The notes: a model not told the origin generated them from the letters alone. A stretch of DNA of 64,000 bases from an uncultured Varibaculum sp. (GCA_947255165.1 CAMYFZ010000001.1:17653-81652), one strand, 5' to 3'; shown: positions 1-9,314, counted from the stretch's first letter. Program-made: numbers and translations.

Positions 1-941
1 CACAAATCTAGCCACTTTTGGTCAGAACCTTCCAGCGGATATTGCGCGGCAATTCCGGCCACCAGTTGCGATCCTTGATCTTCTACTCCCGCGCGAGCCG
101 CAGCGACATCCTCTAAAATCGCGGGGTCGCCCCCGGAAACAATCAGTCCCCAAGGACTCAGCGTTGAATAAGCTACGTCCTGGCCGCTATCTTCCACCGC
201 ATCGGCAAGAGCTTCCCGATCCACTAGGCCCGGGCGCGCCACCAGGTTGATATAGGGGGCACGGTTGTTTTCCGCCAATAAGGCTGTCAAAGAATCATCA
301 TCACTGGGAATCTGGGCCCCCAATTTTGCTTGTTCGCTCAAGGCAGCGCGGTAAGCGGCAATAATCCAGGCGGGATGGGAATACTCGATTGCCAGGCGGC
401 GAGATTTGCTAAGTGCTTCTAGACGGCCGTCTAGCTCTCCGCTCTCGGCCAGGCGCACCGCTTGCCGCAATACCCCGTTTACTAGCCCGGCGGCGCCCTC
501 ATTAGCTTCTTGTTTAGTCAGATTAACCGATTCGCTAACCGCCGCGTGAGTAGGCACCCGCATATTAAGCAGTTGATGCAGGCCCATCCGTAAAATAATT
601 AGTACTTCTTTTTCCAAGGTTGCTACCGGGCGAGTAGAACACTCATCGATTATCCAGTCATAGTAGCCTTGGCTTCGCAGGGTCCCATAAGTTAGTTCGG
701 TAGCGAAACCGGCGTCACGCCCACTGATCCGGGTGCGAGTCAGTCGCGGAGGAAGCAGCAGGTTGGCATAGGAATCCCGGGTTTCTACCGCCAATAGCAC
801 CTGATAAACCAGAGTACGAACCCGATCGGTTTGGGGGCGCCACCCGTCCTTTGGGGGGCGACTTTCACGGTGCCCAGCACGCTGATTATTCCGGGGTGAC
901 TTCCTCGCCGAATACTTTTTTTGAGGACGCTCTCGCTGCAC
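1..941 (-). CDS. rsmB: 16S rRNA (cytosine-967-C5) methyltransferase RsmB, 3' end cut off by the window
   Basis: RsmB methylates C967 of 16S rRNA using S-adenosylmethionine. Translating the minus strand from 941 gives about 313 residues of open frame that run off the window edge. After a basic, low-complexity N-terminus comes a NusB-like RNA-binding domain (TRDSYANLLLP; RMGLHQLLNM; THAAVSESVNL; NGVLRQ). The approach to the methyltransferase domain follows (DQGSQLVAGI, then WLDLC at the edge); the catalytic cysteines lie outside. The start is GTG at 941-939, sharing one base with the fmt stop (TAGTG), with a GTGAGG-like ribosome site just upstream. This arrangement indicates translational coupling to fmt in the priA-fmt-rsmB operon. 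It is absent from simple complete-ORF lists because it has no stop in the window. Confidence 0.9.
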   Translation of the reverse strand, partial: MQRERPQKKYSARKSPRNNQRAGHRESRPPKDGWRPQTDRVRTLVYQVLLAVETRDSYANLLLPPRLTRTRISGRDAGFATELTYGTLRSQGYYDWIIDECSTRPVATLEKEVLIILRMGLHQLLNMRVPTHAAVSESVNLTKQEANEGAAGLVNGVLRQAVRLAESGELDGRLEALSKSRRLAIEYSHPAWIIAAYRAALSEQAKLGAQIPSDDDSLTALLAENNRAPYINLVARPGLVDREALADAVEDSGQDVAYSTLSPWGLIVSGGDPAILEDVAAARAGVEDQGSQLVAGIAAQYPLEGSDQKWLDL

Positions 942-1894
942 TAGTTATCCTCACTTTCGCTGGGAAGCTTAAAGAAGAACTCTTCCCCGAATCGCTGTCC
1001 CCGCCCCCAGGCGTCGGCCGTCATCTCCCGTTTTCCGGCTGGAGTGACAAAAGTTAGTTTCACGTCATTACTGCCGGTGCCCACGGTGACCTCGTGTTTG
1101 GTGACCCGCACCTGTCCCGGCTGCAGGGTGCACTGGTCTTTCATTTCAATCACCGGGTAGATACTGATCCGACTGCCATCGGGAAGCATGGTCCAAGCTC
1201 CTGGCTGAGAGGTAAACGCGAAGATCATATTAGCTACCTGCGTGGCGTCTTTGGTCCACGGTATCTGGGCATCTGCCTTGGTAAGTAAGGGGGCATAGCT
1301 GGCTCCCTCACTAGGTTGGGGGTGAGCTTTAGCTTTTCCGGCCTCCAAAGCCCCGAGCACGTGGGGTAACAGCTTGATTCCGGTGTCGGTTAGGCGTTGC
1401 AGCAACAAATCTGCAGTGGTTTGGGGGGCTACCCGGATAGGATCAACTGCGTAGATCGGCCCGGTGTCCATCCCCTCGTCAATCCGGAAGATGGTAACTC
1501 CGGTGATTTCTTCCCCAGCGATGCGCGAATGTTGTACCGGGGAGGCCCCCCTCCATTTGGGCAGCAACGAATAGTGTAGGTTAATCCAGCCATGCGGGAA
1601 GACCTGCAACAAATCTTGCGGAATGAGCAGCCCGTAGGCAACTACTACTGCCACCTCTGCGTCCAAGGCCTTAAAATCCGGGCGTTGGTTTTCGCCCCTT
1701 AGAGAAGTGGGAGTATATACCGGCAGCCCGGCTTTCTCGGCTAGCTGCGCCACTGGTGAAGGCGTAAGTTTGCGCCCTCTACCGGAGCGGGCAGGAGGGC
1801 GAGTAAGCACTCCCACTACTTCATGTTCCGAGTCCAGTAAATACTTCAGGACAGGTACCGCAGAGTCGGGGGTACCGGCAAATAAGACACGCAT
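941..1894 (-). CDS. fmt: methionyl-tRNA formyltransferase
   Basis: Transfers a formyl group from 10-formyltetrahydrofolate to Met-tRNAfMet, making the initiator tRNA. The 317-residue product has the usual family length. It opens with MRVLFAGTPDSAVPVL and carries the formyltransferase signature around residue 108 (HYSLLPKWRGASPVQ, containing the Ser-Leu-Leu-Pro loop) and the VTIFRIDEGMDTGP segment, followed by a C-terminal OB-like domain (PGAWTM). It lies 42 bp after priA and overlaps rsmB by one base. The peptide deformylase gene often found next to fmt is not here. Confidence 0.97.
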   Translation of the reverse strand: MRVLFAGTPDSAVPVLKYLLDSEHEVVGVLTRPPARSGRGRKLTPSPVAQLAEKAGLPVYTPTSLRGENQRPDFKALDAEVAVVVAYGLLIPQDLLQVFPHGWINLHYSLLPKWRGASPVQHSRIAGEEITGVTIFRIDEGMDTGPIYAVDPIRVAPQTTADLLLQRLTDTGIKLLPHVLGALEAGKAKAHPQPSEGASYAPLLTKADAQIPWTKDATQVANMIFAFTSQPGAWTMLPDGSRISIYPVIEMKDQCTLQPGQVRVTKHEVTVGTGSNDVKLTFVTPAGKREMTADAWGRGQRFGEEFFFKLPSESEDN

Positions 1895-1936
1895 AAAGAA
1901 AATCCTATCAGTTATAGGGGTCTATCACTGGAAACA

Positions 1937-4015
1937 TTAAAGCTCGTGGGGATCGATCTGTACCTGGAGCGCCCCCCACTTTCTTCGGGATGCCACTGCT
2001 TGTAGGCGGCGCAACTCCTCTCGTAGCCGTTCGCCATGCTCGAGGCGGGAGCGTACTAACAATTGGAAGTTAGTCGCGTTCTTAACCGGCCCAATCACCT
2101 GAGTATCTTCAAAGTCCGCGGAGGCCAGAAGCTTCTGGAGAGTATCTTTACCCCCGCGAATCAGCGCTAAGGCGGCGGTGGGTGGGATTCCCACTTCCGC
2201 GCGCTCTAGTAGCTCCTGGCTGGCCCACTTACTAAAGCTTCGGGCTTTAAAAGTTTCAGCTAGCCGCTCCCCCGGATCGCCGGTGAGCATCACCCCACCG
2301 CCAGGAGCAACTTTTGCGGCGGTATTTGCCCAACGGCGCAAAGCTTCTTCAGCTGCCCAGATTCGATCCAGACTCAAGAGCATCCCCGCATCTAAGATTA
2401 AAGCTGCTGCGTAACCGCCGGTAGCGACCGGTTCCTGTTCCGTGGTAGCCACAATCAGCGCGGGTTTTGCGCTGATGTGGTCTAAAGGATTAGCCGCATC
2501 GCAGTTATAAACTGCCACCTTAGGGAAGGCAGCTGCAATTTCTCTCCCCACTTGTTGATGCCCGCGCACCCGGGCCCGCGTATTTTTCCCTCCGCAACGC
2601 GGACAAGAAAACTGGAAACTATGAGCGCAACTATTGCAGATAAATTTACCGCGGAGCTGCTGTACTCGCCCTAGGCACTGCGGGCAGCGAACCGGGGCTA
2701 AACAATTGGCGCAGCTAAGGCTCCCCCGTCCACCTTTGCGGGGAGCCTGGATAAGTACCGGCCCCTTTTCTAGTCCGGCTCGTAAGAACTGCAGGGCAGT
2801 AGAAGATAGTTTGGTCTGCCCGATGGTGGGGTCGTCTCGATCTTCATATTCGGGGATAAAAATTTTAGGAAGCAATATTTGATGCTTGCGGAAAGTAAGC
2901 TCGCGAGCCCAAGTGGACATTACCAAAGCTTGTGCCTGGGGTGAACGCGAAAAACTGCCCAGAATCAGAGAAGACTTTTCGCGCCTGCTGCGCAACATTG
3001 CCACTTGCCGGGTGTGCCAATAGGGGGCGGAGGGTTCCTGATAGGTTTCGGCGGCCTCGTCCCAAATCAAGAGTAAAGAGATTTTTTCTAAGGGAGTAAA
3101 AACAGCGGAGCGGGTCCCTACCACCAGACGTGGATGGTTAAAGCGAGACTGCAAGAAGGCACGATAACGTTCATTCGCCCCTAGTTCGAAATGATATTCC
3201 AGGGGTGAAGGTGCCCCTGCCGGCGCGAACTGGCGCCAATAGGAACAAAACTCTTGCACCAATTTACTGGTGGGGAATAAACATAGCACCGAGCCGGGAG
3301 CGGCCAAGGAGCGGAAAATTAGCTGGCTGATCTGACTAAAGGGAGCAGGTCTATCTGGTTCTGGAAGCGCTTGCCACACTACTCGGTTGCCTCCGGCCTG
3401 TCCTAAGGACTCTAATAGCCCTTTACCTGCAGGATAGGAGGAAATCAGGGGTTCATTAGCGGTTAAATCCCAAGACTCCTCCCCTAATGTTGACTTCGCA
3501 GGCGTGGAGGCTGAGGAGGTAAAAGATTTGAAGAATTCTTTTTCAATATTAGCCCGGCGCGGAGGAATCGCCTGGCGTAACACTGAAGATAAATTTCCGG
3601 CGTAACGCTTGGCTACTTGCTCTGCTAAATCGAAGCTGCTCTTTGAAACCAAAGCCTGGGGGCTGAGTACCCTACTGATTGCGCGTAGACGTTGCTGCGT
3701 GGGTTCCGGGCCGCGAACACTCCTTACCCAACCACGGACCAGCTTGCCACTAATTTTTATACTCACCAGGCATCCGGGCTGTACTTTTTCTAGTAGGCGG
3801 GCGGGAATCGTGTAATCTAAGCCCTCGGCCAAATGAAAGACAGGAGTGTCGGGAATAACTCGAGCAATCGGATCACTATTGTTCCATTTTCCGCGCGGCT
3901 TTGTCGGGATCCCCAATAATTCTTGTTGCTTTCCGGTTAATGTTTTCCCCTCTGGACGCGAGCGAATTTTCGCGAGGGGGTCTGTGCCGCTCCAACGCGG
4001 CATCTGGTCAATCAC
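1937..4015 (-). CDS. priA: PriA, primosomal replication-restart protein, actinobacterial form lacking helicase motifs
   Basis: PriA recognises stalled forks and helps reload the replisome. The protein has 692 residues: an N-terminal DNA-binding part (EGLDYTIPARLLEKVQPGCLV), a degenerate helicase core (VVGTRSAVFTPLEKISLLLIWDE) and the cysteine-rich zinc module near residue 430 (CANC, CPQC, CNSC, CPRC). A P-loop of the type TGSGKT is absent: the place where it should stand reads ALPEPDRPAPFS. Loss of ATPase motifs is known for actinobacterial PriA, so a structural role without helicase activity is likely. The start is GTG at 4015 in a GTGA overlap with the coaBC stop; an in-frame ATG four codons later is an alternative. 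Confidence 0.92.
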   Translation of the reverse strand: MIDQMPRWSGTDPLAKIRSRPEGKTLTGKQQELLGIPTKPRGKWNNSDPIARVIPDTPVFHLAEGLDYTIPARLLEKVQPGCLVSIKISGKLVRGWVRSVRGPEPTQQRLRAISRVLSPQALVSKSSFDLAEQVAKRYAGNLSSVLRQAIPPRRANIEKEFFKSFTSSASTPAKSTLGEESWDLTANEPLISSYPAGKGLLESLGQAGGNRVVWQALPEPDRPAPFSQISQLIFRSLAAPGSVLCLFPTSKLVQEFCSYWRQFAPAGAPSPLEYHFELGANERYRAFLQSRFNHPRLVVGTRSAVFTPLEKISLLLIWDEAAETYQEPSAPYWHTRQVAMLRSRREKSSLILGSFSRSPQAQALVMSTWARELTFRKHQILLPKIFIPEYEDRDDPTIGQTKLSSTALQFLRAGLEKGPVLIQAPRKGGRGSLSCANCLAPVRCPQCLGRVQQLRGKFICNSCAHSFQFSCPRCGGKNTRARVRGHQQVGREIAAAFPKVAVYNCDAANPLDHISAKPALIVATTEQEPVATGGYAAALILDAGMLLSLDRIWAAEEALRRWANTAAKVAPGGGVMLTGDPGERLAETFKARSFSKWASQELLERAEVGIPPTAALALIRGGKDTLQKLLASADFEDTQVIGPVKNATNFQLLVRSRLEHGERLREELRRLQAVASRRKWGALQVQIDPHEL

Positions 4016-5223
4016 TTTACCTGCTGGCGCACCAGCGTCACTATCTTGGCCGCCACCTGGGGTTTAGTCCCGGAGAATTGCCCGATTTCCATACCTAGGT
4101 GGTCGACTGCGCAAACCTTAGTCGAGATATCGCCGAAGCCACTGCTCTCGCCTACTTGGTTAATAAAAATAATGTCGGCCCCTTTACGGCGGGCTTTTTC
4201 TTTCCCGAGCTGCAATACCTGTTCCCAGCTGCCTGTTTCTGCAGCAAAGCCGGCAACAAGCTGATCGGGACGTTTTTTGGTGGCTAAATCCGCCAAAATA
4301 TCGGCGGTGGGCCGCAGCTGCAAAGAAAACTGATCTTGATCCGGGTTTTTCTTCATCTTTTCGGCGTGAAATTCCACTGGCTCATAGTCAGCTACCGCGG
4401 CAGCCATCACCGCCACCTGAGCCTGCGGAAAATACTTAAGTGCAGCCTGATGCATCTGCGCAGCGCTAGGAGTGGAAACTACTGCTACCGATGCCGGTAA
4501 AGAAGCAAGTAGCGCGGAATCAATATTCGCGGCCAATAAAGTTACCTGTGCTCCCTGCCAGGCAAACTGGCGAGCAATCTCTACCCCAAAACGCCCGGAG
4601 GAGCGGTTGCCTAAGAATCGAACCGGATCAAGGTTCTCGCGGGTTCCTCCCGCGCTTACTAAGACCTTTTTCCCTTGCCATTGGCCTGCGGATAAAATCT
4701 CGAATATCTCGGCACAAATATCTGCTTCTACCGCCAAGCGCCCTAACCCCTGGTCGCCACTAGAAAGCGCCCCGGCTACCGGACCGATAAAGCGGGCTCC
4801 CCTACTGCATAAGGTTTGAACATTGTCGCGGGTAGCCGAGTTTTGCCACATATTAGTATGCATTGCCGGCGCCAACAATAACGGACAGTTAGCCGCCAAA
4901 ATCACGTTGGTGAGCATATCGTCGGCAATGCCGTGTGCTATTCGCGCTAACAGATCAGCGGTGGCGGGAACAACGACAATTGCGCAGGCCTGTCGAGCCA
5001 ATTCAATATGTCCGGCCCCACTTGGGGGTGCATCTACCTGCGTGTAGACAGGATTTCCGGAAAGCGCCTGCCAGGTAACCGCTCCCACCATTTTCAACGA
5101 GGCGGGGGTAGGAACCACCCAGACGTCATAGTCGGCTTTAACCAAGGTCCGCACCACGTTCGTGGCTTTATAGGCGGCGATCCCTGCCCCTACCCCGACT
5201 ACAATTTGGCGGCGCTGCGACAT
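4012..5223 (-). CDS. coaBC: bifunctional phosphopantothenoylcysteine decarboxylase / phosphopantothenate-cysteine ligase
   Basis: Performs two consecutive steps of coenzyme A synthesis: CTP-dependent coupling of cysteine to 4'-phosphopantothenate (CoaB), then FMN-dependent decarboxylation (CoaC). The N-terminal half has the flavoprotein signature (GVGAGIAAYKATNVVRTL), the VVPATADLLAR region and the substrate loop PAMHTNMW, where most homologues read PAMN. The C-terminal half has SAGGTRENLDPVRFLGNRSSG and the KKNPDQ segment with the catalytic lysine region. Length (403) is typical. It sits 7 bp after rpoZ and overlaps priA by 4 bp. Confidence 0.96.
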   Translation of the reverse strand: MSQRRQIVVGVGAGIAAYKATNVVRTLVKADYDVWVVPTPASLKMVGAVTWQALSGNPVYTQVDAPPSGAGHIELARQACAIVVVPATADLLARIAHGIADDMLTNVILAANCPLLLAPAMHTNMWQNSATRDNVQTLCSRGARFIGPVAGALSSGDQGLGRLAVEADICAEIFEILSAGQWQGKKVLVSAGGTRENLDPVRFLGNRSSGRFGVEIARQFAWQGAQVTLLAANIDSALLASLPASVAVVSTPSAAQMHQAALKYFPQAQVAVMAAAVADYEPVEFHAEKMKKNPDQDQFSLQLRPTADILADLATKKRPDQLVAGFAAETGSWEQVLQLGKEKARRKGADIIFINQVGESSGFGDISTKVCAVDHLGMEIGQFSGTKPQVAAKIVTLVRQQVK

Positions 5224-5230
5224 GATTTAG

Positions 5231-5506
5231 CTAGTCCTGTGAAGACTCGTCATGTTCTTTCAGATTCAATACCCCCTGATCGATCTCTCGTAAGGCAATG
5301 CTGAGAGCCTTGTCTTCCGGATTAGAGTCAATCAGCGGACCAGGAGTGGAAAACATTCCCTCCGCAATCTCCAAATTGTAAGTGTTAATCTGGCGTGCCC
5401 GTTTGGCGGCATAGACCACTAACGCATACTTGGACTCCACCTTTTCCAATAAATCATCTATTGGGGGGTTGGTGATCCCCTCGGGGCTAGCAACAGTACC
5501 CGACAT
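5231..5506 (-). CDS. rpoZ: RNA polymerase omega subunit
   Basis: Small subunit that assists assembly of the beta-prime subunit into RNA polymerase. The 91-residue protein has the family core: [26 protein letters not shown], then the [10 protein letters not shown] helix that binds beta-prime. It lies between gmk and coaBC, the standard place in actinobacteria. Both ends outside the core are short and acidic, as usual. Confidence 0.95.
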   Translation of the reverse strand: MSGTVASPEGITNPPIDDLLEKVESKYALVVYAAKRARQINTYNLEIAEGMFSTPGPLIDSNPEDKALSIALREIDQGVLNLKEHDESSQD

Positions 5507-5561
5507 ATTGTCCTCTCATTTCTTTTTCCAGCGACGTAAAGCCGCCTCTTCACGAAGAATC

Positions 5562-6113
5562 TTACGCTATTCCCATTAGGGCGGCTAGTTCCCCAGCCGC
5601 TTGATCAGGGTGATTATTTACTACCACGTGCTCAAATTCTCCAGCTGCCGCGATTTCGATTTCTGCGGTTTTTAAGCGACGCGCTACCTCGGCTTCTCCC
5701 TCGGTTCCCCTTCCTCGCAAACGCTCTTGCAAAATCTTTTTGCTAGGCGCTTGCAAGAAAATAAAACAGGCATCGGGATTAGTACGCCGCACTTGGCGTG
5801 CCCCGGTGAGATCGATTTCTAAAATTACGTCCTCGCCCCGGGTGATATATTTTTCTACTTCTGAGCGCAGCGTTCCATAGCGCGCTTGGCCATGAACTAA
5901 TGCCCACTCAACAAAGCCATTAGTGTTCACCAGCTCATCAAACTGGGCTTCACTTAAAAAGTGATAGTCGATGCCATCGCGTTCACCCGGACGCGGAGCG
6001 CGGGTAGTAGCGGAAACGGCTACTTTTACCTGTGGATGTGCCTTTCGTAAGGCTTTAACCACAGTTCCTTTCCCTACTCCGGAAGGGCCGACCAATACAT
6101 AAAGGCGTGACAT
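5562..6113 (-). CDS. gmk: guanylate kinase
   Basis: Phosphorylates GMP to GDP with ATP. The 183-residue protein begins directly with the P-loop (VGPSGVGKGTVV). It then shows the GMP-binding region (SATTRAPRPGERDGIDYHFLS, with conserved Arg, Tyr and Ser), the ARYGTL segment, LEIDLTGARQV and the lid region with RLRGRGTE. It is the second gene of mihF-gmk-rpoZ-coaBC, with 55 bp before rpoZ. Confidence 0.97.
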   Translation of the reverse strand: MSRLYVLVGPSGVGKGTVVKALRKAHPQVKVAVSATTRAPRPGERDGIDYHFLSEAQFDELVNTNGFVEWALVHGQARYGTLRSEVEKYITRGEDVILEIDLTGARQVRRTNPDACFIFLQAPSKKILQERLRGRGTEGEAEVARRLKTAEIEIAAAGEFEHVVVNNHPDQAAGELAALMGIA

Positions 6114-6151
6114 TGGAAAACCTGTCCACTTCTAATTTTGACCTGAAAATA

Positions 6152-6186
6152 ACAGTATGGGACCCAAATATTGGGCCCCATACTGT
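6152..6186 (-). terminator. stem-loop terminator after mihF
   Basis: Two 16-base arms (6152-6167 and 6171-6186) are complementary except for one mismatch and are separated by a 3-base loop. On the minus strand the stem is followed by TTATTTTC, a fair U-rich tail. It begins 18 bp past the mihF stop and would reduce read-through from mihF into gmk. Complementarity is seen directly; the function is inferred. Confidence 0.75.
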
Positions 6187-6204
6187 AATTAGTTTGCGAT
6201 TTTA

Positions 6205-6516
6205 CTAGCCGAAGCGGCGAACCAGTTCGGCGCGCTGGTGCTCACCGAGACCGCGAATACGACGAGACTTGGCAATGCCAATCTCTTCCATAACCGCAGC
6301 AGCAGTGGTGGCGCCTACGCGAGGTAGGGCCTCCAGCAGAGCCTGAACCTTCATTTTGCCCAAGTAAGGATCATCCTGAGCCTTCTTGATTACTTCGGAC
6401 AAGGTTAGTTCCCGATTCTTCAGCTTCGCCTTGGTTTCCGCGCGAGCCTTACGAGCCTGAGCAGCTTTTTCCAGAGCCTGTGCGCGCTGTTCGGGAGTTA
6501 AAGAAGGAAGTGCCAT
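6205..6516 (-). CDS. mihF: actinobacterial integration host factor (mIHF)
   Basis: Nucleoid-associated DNA-bending protein specific to actinobacteria, unrelated in fold to enterobacterial IHF. The 103-residue form matches the short family version. It has an Ala/Lys/Arg-rich N-terminal helix, then the helix-two-turn-helix DNA-binding core LGKMKVQALLEALPRVGATTAAAVMEEIGI, then SRRIRGLGEHQRAELVRRFG. (Segments are split here for display: LGKMKVQALLEALPRVG, then ATTAAAVMEEIGI.) Next to gmk is its usual place. A plausible promoter lies upstream and a strong stem-loop follows. Confidence 0.95.
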   Translation of the reverse strand: MALPSLTPEQRAQALEKAAQARKARAETKAKLKNRELTLSEVIKKAQDDPYLGKMKVQALLEALPRVGATTAAAVMEEIGIAKSRRIRGLGEHQRAELVRRFG

Positions 6517-6563
6517 TTAGTATTTACCTCTTCATCTAGATTTATGGGTTAACAACACGAAAA

Positions 6564-6593
6564 AGATTAGTTCTTTTCTTCCATTTAAGCCAA
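6564..6593 (-). promoter_or_regulatory. candidate sigma-70-type promoter of mihF
   Basis: On the minus strand, TTGGCT (6593-6588) is separated by 18 bases from TAATCT (6569-6564), giving a predicted start near 6557 and a leader of about 40 nt. It lies in the 100 bp spacer between pyrF and mihF. Both boxes are imperfect, so this is a by-eye candidate. Confidence 0.4.
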
Positions 6594-6616
6594 CCTAACG
6601 AGTAAGTTTTGCCAGT

Positions 6617-7471
6617 TCAGTTGCGAAAAATATCACTCATTTGCTCGTTTATTTGCCTTGCTGCTGCTTGCAAAGAAGTAATCTTCGGACCGGCGGAAGA
6701 GATTCCCCGCGAAGTCGATGCCAGGACTCGACAGGCACTTTTTCCGAAAATATTATGTATATCCGCTGGTCCAGCCCCTTGGGCACCGATTCCAGGTGAT
6801 AAAACCGACCCCGAAAATGCGGAAAAATCGATCCCCAAGTCTTTTGCAGCGTTTCCGGTGGTGGCGCCGACAACCAACCCCACATCGCCAATATGACCTT
6901 CATCACTACCGGCTTTATTCGTCTGTTCTGCCTGCGAAATTATGTCGGCCGCCACGCTTTTACCATTGGCGCATTTTGCATGTTGCACCTGGAAACCTTC
7001 CGGATTGGATGTAAGTGCCAGTACGTAGAGGCCTTTCCCATTGCTTTTTGCTAAGTCCAGGGCCGGTGTCAGCGAGCCATATCCGAGGTAGGGCGAAAGC
7101 GTAATCGCATCGGCAGCCAAGGGAGAATCGGGGCTTAAATATGCCTGCGCATAACCGGCCATAGTAGAGCCAATATCACCACGTTTAACATCCAAGATGG
7201 TGAGTAGCCCCGCCTGCCGACAAGCCGCCAGCACTTCCTCCAGCACCTTGATCCCTTGGGAACCAAAGCGTTCGAAAAAAGCCGACTGTGGTTTTACTAC
7301 CGGAACCTGTCCGGCCATTGCTTCCACCAAGGTCAGGGAAAAGCTCCGCAGCCCTTGAATATTGTCATCCAGCCCCCAGGCGGCAAGCTGTGAGGGATGA
7401 GGATCGATTCCTACGCACACATTGCCGAACTTTTTCATCGCCTGCGCCAGGCGCACTCCGTAGCGATTCAT
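6617..7471 (-). CDS. pyrF: orotidine 5'-phosphate decarboxylase
   Basis: Last step of UMP synthesis: decarboxylates OMP to UMP. The 284-residue protein belongs to the longer type-2 (actinobacterial) subfamily. It has CVGIDPHPSQL at the N-terminus, the catalytic charged network ILDVKRGDIGSTM near residue 90 (Lys and two Asp), and the phosphate-binding segments VVGATTG and LSPGIGAQG. It follows pyrC by 18 bp, so the two are probably cotranscribed. Confidence 0.96.
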   Translation of the reverse strand: MNRYGVRLAQAMKKFGNVCVGIDPHPSQLAAWGLDDNIQGLRSFSLTLVEAMAGQVPVVKPQSAFFERFGSQGIKVLEEVLAACRQAGLLTILDVKRGDIGSTMAGYAQAYLSPDSPLAADAITLSPYLGYGSLTPALDLAKSNGKGLYVLALTSNPEGFQVQHAKCANGKSVAADIISQAEQTNKAGSDEGHIGDVGLVVGATTGNAAKDLGIDFSAFSGSVLSPGIGAQGAGPADIHNIFGKSACRVLASTSRGISSAGPKITSLQAAARQINEQMSDIFRN

Positions 7472-7489
7472 AAAACCTTTAGTTCCTCC

Positions 7490-8788
7490 TTAAAACTGCA
7501 ACTGTCCAGCAAGTACCGTCAGTTTCCCGCGGTAGCAGGTGTGTCGTACCTGCCCCACCAGTTCCTTGCCTACAAAGGGGGTGTTATCGGAACGCGAAAC
7601 TTGGCTCTCGCGGTTAACTATCCAAGAGGCATCGGGGGCTACGAAACAAAGATTCGCAGTAGAGCCGGCAGCAATCTCCTCACCTTGACCTTTTGCTTTC
7701 CCAATTTTTGCCGGGGTAACCGACATTACCCGGGCCAAATCCCGCCAAGCCATTTTTCCGCTTTGCACCATAGTGGTGGCAACCACTGGCAGCGCAGTTT
7801 CCAGCCCAATCATCCCGAAAGCGCCACACTCAAAATCACAGTCTTTGAGCCGGCGTGGATGGGGAGCATGATCCGTCCCCACCAGGTCAATCGTACCGTC
7901 AGCTAATCCGGCTCGTACTGCCGCAACGTCTTTTTGGGAGCGCAGCGGCGGATTTACTTTAAACAGCGGATCGCGCCCTCGTAGTTCTTCCTCCGTTAAA
8001 AACAGGTGATGGGGAGTAACTTCCGCGCTGATACGCGCGCCTTGGGACTTACCCCAACGTACCAGTTCCACTGCGGTGGCACTGGAAAGATGACAAACAT
8101 GAACCCTCACGTCCAAGTAGGCAGACAGCAAAATATCGCGGGCAATAATCATTTCTTCCGCAACGGTTGGCCACCCCTTCAATCCCAGCTCTTGCGCCAG
8201 GTAGGATTCGTTCATTTGCGAGTCGGCGGTTAGACGTGGCTCTTGGGAATGTTGGGCAATTACCCCGTCAAAATCACGAACGATCTCTAGGGCTTGACGC
8301 ATCAGCAGCGGATCAAAAACACATTTACCGTCGTCACTAAACACATTTACCGCTGCGCGAGAATTGTGCATTGCCCGCAGATCAGAGAGCTCTTTACCCG
8401 CCAGATTCTTAGTTACTGCCCCCACCGGATACACGTCCACTCGACCTGCCTGATGTCCTAGGTCCAGCACCTGCTCTACTACCGCAGGACAATCTTGGGT
8501 GGGGGTAGTGTTCGCCATCGCGAATACGCAGGTATATCCGCCTTTAGCCGCGGCTGCGGTGCCGGTATCAACAGTTTCGGCATCAGATCCGCCCGGCTCG
8601 CGCAAATGAGTGTGCAGATCCACCAGTCCTGGTAACGCCACCAGGCCGCGCGCATCTACTTCCTGTACCCCGCTGCCAGCACTTAGCGGTAAATCCGTAC
8701 CCACCTGGCGGATTTGTGCGCCTTCAACCAAAATATCGGCGCGCTGTTCCCCCAGAATATTTGCGTCGCGAAAAAGAAATGCGCTCAT
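7490..8788 (-). CDS. pyrC: dihydroorotase
   Basis: Zinc amidohydrolase that cyclises carbamoyl-aspartate to dihydroorotate. The 432-residue product has the metal-binding motif DLHTHLREPG, then AQHSQEP, VCHLSS and GTDHAPHPRR, which together contain the metal-ligand histidines and catalytic Asp. An AGGAGG ribosome site sits just before the ATG at 8788. In many actinobacteria this gene is followed by carA and carB; here it goes straight to pyrF, and pyrB is about 49 kb away. Confidence 0.97.
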   Translation of the reverse strand: MSAFLFRDANILGEQRADILVEGAQIRQVGTDLPLSAGSGVQEVDARGLVALPGLVDLHTHLREPGGSDAETVDTGTAAAAKGGYTCVFAMANTTPTQDCPAVVEQVLDLGHQAGRVDVYPVGAVTKNLAGKELSDLRAMHNSRAAVNVFSDDGKCVFDPLLMRQALEIVRDFDGVIAQHSQEPRLTADSQMNESYLAQELGLKGWPTVAEEMIIARDILLSAYLDVRVHVCHLSSATAVELVRWGKSQGARISAEVTPHHLFLTEEELRGRDPLFKVNPPLRSQKDVAAVRAGLADGTIDLVGTDHAPHPRRLKDCDFECGAFGMIGLETALPVVATTMVQSGKMAWRDLARVMSVTPAKIGKAKGQGEEIAAGSTANLCFVAPDASWIVNRESQVSRSDNTPFVGKELVGQVRHTCYRGKLTVLAGQLQF

Positions 8789-8855
8789 AGCTACCTCCTA
8801 AAATCTGAGTGTAGCCTCGCGGGCGCGAACGTATCCGTCCCTTCAGTTCTGTTGG

Positions 8856-9308
8856 CTACTGCTCACTTGAGTTATTGTCGGTGGAGTGCCCGATGGCATC
8901 TAACACTGCGTTAACAAAGTCGGGAGATTCCGGAGTCGAAATCGCACGCGCGGTACCAACGGCTTCATCAACCGCAATCTTCCAGGGAACATCGTCATTG
9001 TAAAGGATTTCCCATACTCCGCAGCGTAAAATCGCCAGATCCGGTTTAGGCATCCGATCGAGTGCCCAGGCCCGAGAATACTGACTGAGCATCATGTCAA
9101 TATCGAATAGGTGGTCAGCTACTCCCTGTGCAATCTCCGCCGCGTAATCCGGCAAAGTAGTCTGCGCGGTACTTAAACGCTGCCTCTCAGCCACCAGCTC
9201 CCGCAAATCTTCGGGATCTTGATCTAAACCTTTTAGATTCGCCTCATAAAGGGTATCAACCGCCCGTCGACGTGCTTTAGTACGCCGCGATAGCCGATTT
9301 TTTGCCAC
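8856..9308 (-). CDS. nusB: transcription antitermination factor NusB
   Basis: Binds boxA RNA together with NusE (S10) to modify RNA polymerase on rRNA operons. The 150-residue all-helical protein has the family marks SRRTKARRRAVDTLYEAN at the N-terminus, AWALDRMPKPDLAILR, and WKIAVDEAVGTAR before the C-terminal helix (VNAVLDAI). The start is GTG at 9308, 6 bp after the efp stop, with an AAGGAATAA ribosome site inside the end of efp. Confidence 0.96.
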   Translation of the reverse strand: MAKNRLSRRTKARRRAVDTLYEANLKGLDQDPEDLRELVAERQRLSTAQTTLPDYAAEIAQGVADHLFDIDMMLSQYSRAWALDRMPKPDLAILRCGVWEILYNDDVPWKIAVDEAVGTARAISTPESPDFVNAVLDAIGHSTDNNSSEQ

Positions 9309-9314
9309 TGTCGG

